From Sphingomonadaceae bacterium (lineage in GTDB: Bacteria > Pseudomonadota > Alphaproteobacteria > Sphingomonadales > Sphingomonadaceae): a stretch of DNA of 8,790 nt. The position numbers and the translations under genes were made by a program. The notes under the pieces were generated by a model. It worked only from the letters and a program-made list of their open reading frames with translations. It did no database searches and was not told the DNA's origin. The stretch lies in assembly GCA_019245455.1 (NCBI GenBank), contig JAFARM010000408.1, positions 1-8,790 on the forward strand. Direction: 5' to 3'. Numbering within the stretch: the stretch's first letter is position 1; each line of letters starts with the position of its first letter. Below are positions 7,229 through 8,790 of this stretch, one piece after another.

Positions 7229-7360
7229 GTCATCCCCGCGAAAGCGGGGACCCATCTCCCAACGCTACTCCAGAAGCGACCCGTAGCGGCTGTCAGCGAT
7301 CGCCGAGCGGCACCCCATCCTCGGCCGCAGGAGATGGGTCCCCGCTTTCGCGGGGATGAC
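7229..7360. repeat. 31-nt perfect inverted repeat with internal hairpins (REP-like pair)
   Basis: The arm at 7229-7259 and the arm at 7330-7360 are exact reverse complements over 31 bases, with a 70-base spacer. Each arm is itself a hairpin: TCCCCGC-GAAA-GCGGGGA (7233-7250), and in the other arm the same stem with a TTTC loop. Read as RNA from the plus strand the first loop is a GNRA tetraloop. The CATCCCCGCGAAAGCGGGGA core belongs to a repeat type widely dispersed in proteobacterial genomes (from memory). No transposase gene is near, so this is a REP or BIME-like doublet rather than an insertion sequence. Confidence 0.85.
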
Positions 7361-7466
7361 TCGTCGGGGGTGCCGCCCGCTCCCGCGCCTTTCGCCGCGC
7401 GAGGTTCGCGCGGAGCGCGGCGGCGAGGCGCTCGGCGCGGGCTTGGGACTGGACGCGGTCGGCCAC
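7293..7466 (-). CDS. Putative small basic protein (57 aa) whose 3' end is supplied by the repeat
   Basis: From a GTG at 7464-7466 the minus strand encodes a small basic helical peptide, MADRVQSQARAERLAAALRA followed by NLARRKARERAAPPT. This Arg/Ala-rich pattern is like short uncharacterised proteins I recall from sphingomonads. From residue 36 the frame enters the inverted repeat and reads SHPRESGDPSPA, the well-known spurious-looking translation of this repeat, ending at a TGA in the repeat spacer (7293-7295). The original C-terminus may have been replaced by repeat insertion. The ribosome binding site is weak (GGG four bases before the GTG). Function unknown. It may be real in residues 1-35 only, or not a gene at all. 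Confidence 0.4.
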   Translation of the reverse strand: MADRVQSQARAERLAAALRANLARRKARERAAPPTSHPRESGDPSPAAEDGVPLGDR

Positions 7467-7496
7467 GCGACCCGCGCTACCCCGCCAGCACTTTCC

Positions 7497-7525
7497 TTGA
7501 CAAGCGCCCGCCGCCCCCCGATACG
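7497..7525 (+). promoter_or_regulatory. Promoter of tRNA-Thr
   Basis: A perfect -35 box TTGACA (7497-7502) is followed after 17 bases by GATACG (7520-7525), a weak -10 that matches TATAAT at its ATA core. Transcription would begin near 7532, about 12 bases before the tRNA. The spacer and the bases after the -10 are very GC-rich (CCGCGC), as in stable-RNA promoters under stringent control. The position fits the tRNA and no other plus-strand gene. Confidence 0.7.
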
Positions 7526-7543
7526 CCGCGCTTCCGCGACCGT

Positions 7544-7596
<53 letters not shown>

Positions 7597-7618
<22 letters not shown>

Positions 7619-8211
7619 GTCGCCCGCAGCCGCGCGCGCGCCGCCAGCCCGACCAGGCCGAAGCCGGTGGCGAGAAAGGCCCAAGCGGCGGGTTCCGGGG
7701 CGCTGCTCATGCCCGTCCCGACCGGCACGATGCCGGTTCCGGGGTTTCCGGAGCCGCCGAGGGTGCGGCCTCGCGGGCCCTCTGCTGGCGTCCCTGGAAT
7801 GCCGGTCGGACCGCCACCGGGACCGACCATTCCGCCGCCGCCAATGCCGTACCCGCTATAGGGCACGCCGGCATATGGCTCGCGAACGTATGGCGCGGTA
7901 GCAAGTGTATCGCCGCGTCCCGGCGCATCGGCGGAGGCGAGCGTCGGCAGCGGCTCGCCCAGACCACCGATCAGGTCGCCGCCGACGACCGGCAACGATC
8001 CACCCGCGCTCGCCAGTGACGGAGCGCACGGCAGCGCCCGGCTTGCCGGAGCAACGACCGCCGGCCGGGGCGCGGCGTGGTCGAGGCGGTCGGCGGCGCG
8101 ATGGAGGAGGTGCGCGACCGCGTGTCGTGACGGCGTGTGAACAGCGATTACCGCCGGCGGCGCGGCGACCAGCGGGCAGACGCAGAGGGCGATCGCTTTG
8201 GCTTTCAGCAT
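7597..8211 (-). CDS. PEPxxWA-CTERM sorting-domain protein, 3' end overlapping tRNA-Thr
   Basis: 204-residue exported protein. The N-terminus (MLKAKAIALCVCPLVAAPPA, then VIA) looks like a signal sequence with two Cys. Residues 24-45 (HTPSRHAVAHLLHRAADRLD region) are basic and helical. The middle is low-complexity: Ala/Pro-rich, then Gly/Pro-rich (about 115-168, for example GIGGGGMVGPGGGPTGIPG). The C-terminus is a classical exosortase signal: APEPAAWAF with PEP at 172-174, a hydrophobic stretch to about 190 (LATGFGLVGLAA) and the basic run RARLR. This predicts processing by an exosortase/archaeosortase-type enzyme and display at the envelope; no exosortase gene is in the window. The extra tail TGAAGED is encoded antisense to the tRNA, with the stop in its T-loop. 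The ATG at 8211 has no strong ribosome binding site. The specific function is unknown. Confidence 0.85.
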
Positions 8212-8242
8212 GGGAAACTCGACGCAACTCGGACACGCAGTA

Positions 8243-8258
8243 TTAACGTTTCGTCAAC
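8243..8258. promoter_or_regulatory. Possible CtrA-type box upstream of the PEP-CTERM gene
   Basis: TTAA (8243-8246), seven bases, then TCAAC (8254-8258) differs at one position from the alphaproteobacterial CtrA consensus TTAA-N7-TTAAC. It lies 32 bases before the PEP-CTERM start, in the AT-richest stretch of the window (8240-8310, with a second TTAA at 8291-8294). The region between ligD and this gene presumably holds its promoter. The match is short, so this is tentative. Confidence 0.25.
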
Positions 8259-8306
8259 GGTTCGGATGCATCGGGCGAGTAATAAAAGTGTTAACGGTGC
8301 ATAAGC

Positions 8307-8790
8307 TTAGCGCCCGCTATCCGGCAGCTGCACCGCGCCGACAGGTTCGCGCCCGCGCATCGCCTGCGCCAGAACGGCGGCTGGGTCGGCGGCGGTAAAG
8401 GCATCGCCGGCGCTCGTCTCGGCCAGCTGCGCCCACGTCACCGGCACAGCGACGCCGGCCCCGGCGCGCGCCCGCACTGAAAACGGCATGACCGCGGTCG
8501 CACCACGCTGGTTACGTAGCCAGTCGACGAAGATGCGGCCCTTGCGTCTGGTCTTGCTCATGGTCGCGACGAACGCGGCCGGCATCTCTGCCTCAAGCGC
8601 TTCAGCGAAGCCGCGCGCCCAGGCCTTGACCGCCGGCCAATCGGCATCGGGTAGCAAAGGCGCGACGACGTGGACACCCTTGCCGCCGGTCAGCATCGGG
8701 AAGCTGCCGAGCCCGCGTTCCTGCAGCCGGTCACGGACGAGGACGGCGGCGGTCCTGACGACGGTGAAGTCGAGCCCTTCGTCGGGGTCG
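8307..8790 (-). CDS. ligD: ATP-dependent DNA ligase LigD, C-terminal polymerase domain (N-terminal part off window)
   Basis: Non-homologous end-joining enzyme working with Ku; its primase-type polymerase domain fills or extends broken ends with a preference for ribonucleotides. 160 C-terminal residues are present. The readable frame begins DPDEGLDFTVVRTAAVLVRD, the start of the conserved (F-D-L)-D-P block, so the second catalytic Asp is the first residue in view. Then come SFPMLTGGKGVHVVAPL, VATMSKTRRKGRIFVDWLRN (third catalytic Asp in FVD) and GATAVMPFSVRARAG, typical of LigD Pol. The protein ends shortly after this domain, fitting the order nuclease-ligase-polymerase or a similar arrangement with Pol last. 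The TAA stop is at 8307-8309. It is transcribed toward the PEP-CTERM gene 95 bases away; no terminator is evident between them. Confidence 0.93.
   Translation of the reverse strand, partial: DPDEGLDFTVVRTAAVLVRDRLQERGLGSFPMLTGGKGVHVVAPLLPDADWPAVKAWARGFAEALEAEMPAAFVATMSKTRRKGRIFVDWLRNQRGATAVMPFSVRARAGAGVAVPVTWAQLAETSAGDAFTAADPAAVLAQAMRGREPVGAVQLPDSGR

Noticed and set aside
7229..7360. CRISPR array or insertion sequence
   Set aside because: There are only two arms, inverted and not direct repeats, with no transposase and no target-site duplication that I can see.

Overview
This is a GC-rich window (about two thirds G+C by eye), most likely from an alphaproteobacterium of the Sphingomonas group. 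The indications are a PHA-type thiolase divergent from phaR, a PEPxxWA-type sorting signal, LigD, strong use of GC-ending codons, and two families of short palindromic repeats typical of these genomes. The content is mostly housekeeping. I see no CRISPR array, transposase, phage gene or obvious new multi-gene system; the interest lies in smaller anomalies.

Left part (1-1810): the 5' three quarters of an acetyl-CoA acetyltransferase gene (minus strand) lie back to back with phaR (plus strand), the polyhydroxyalkanoate regulator. The 123-bp gap between them holds TGC-rich inverted repeats that look like PhaR operators. After phaR comes a hairpin and a pair of inverted 47-nt palindromic units, sitting between phaR and a convergent methyltransferase gene.

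Middle (1811-7171): on the minus strand an oligopeptidase B-like S9 peptidase and an exported methyltransferase-fold protein form a tight two-gene operon. Divergently on the plus strand are a 600-codon aminopeptidase P (M24B) gene and an exported glutathione peroxidase, overlapping by four bases. The aminopeptidase frame is broken by one in-frame TGA at codon 97 where tryptophan is expected; everything after it is intact, including all five metal ligands.

Right part (7172-8790): a 31-nt perfect inverted repeat with GAAA/TTTC hairpins, a small minus-strand ORF that runs into this repeat, tRNA-Thr(GGT) with a recognisable promoter, a PEPxxWA-CTERM surface protein gene whose 3' end overlaps the tRNA antisense, and the C-terminal 160 residues of the NHEJ ligase LigD (polymerase domain), cut by the window edge.

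The window thus joins carbon storage control (thiolase and PhaR), peptide turnover (S9 peptidase and aminopeptidase P), peroxide defence (GPx), envelope display (PEP-CTERM protein) and DNA repair (LigD). Only the two peptidase-led pairs look like operons.
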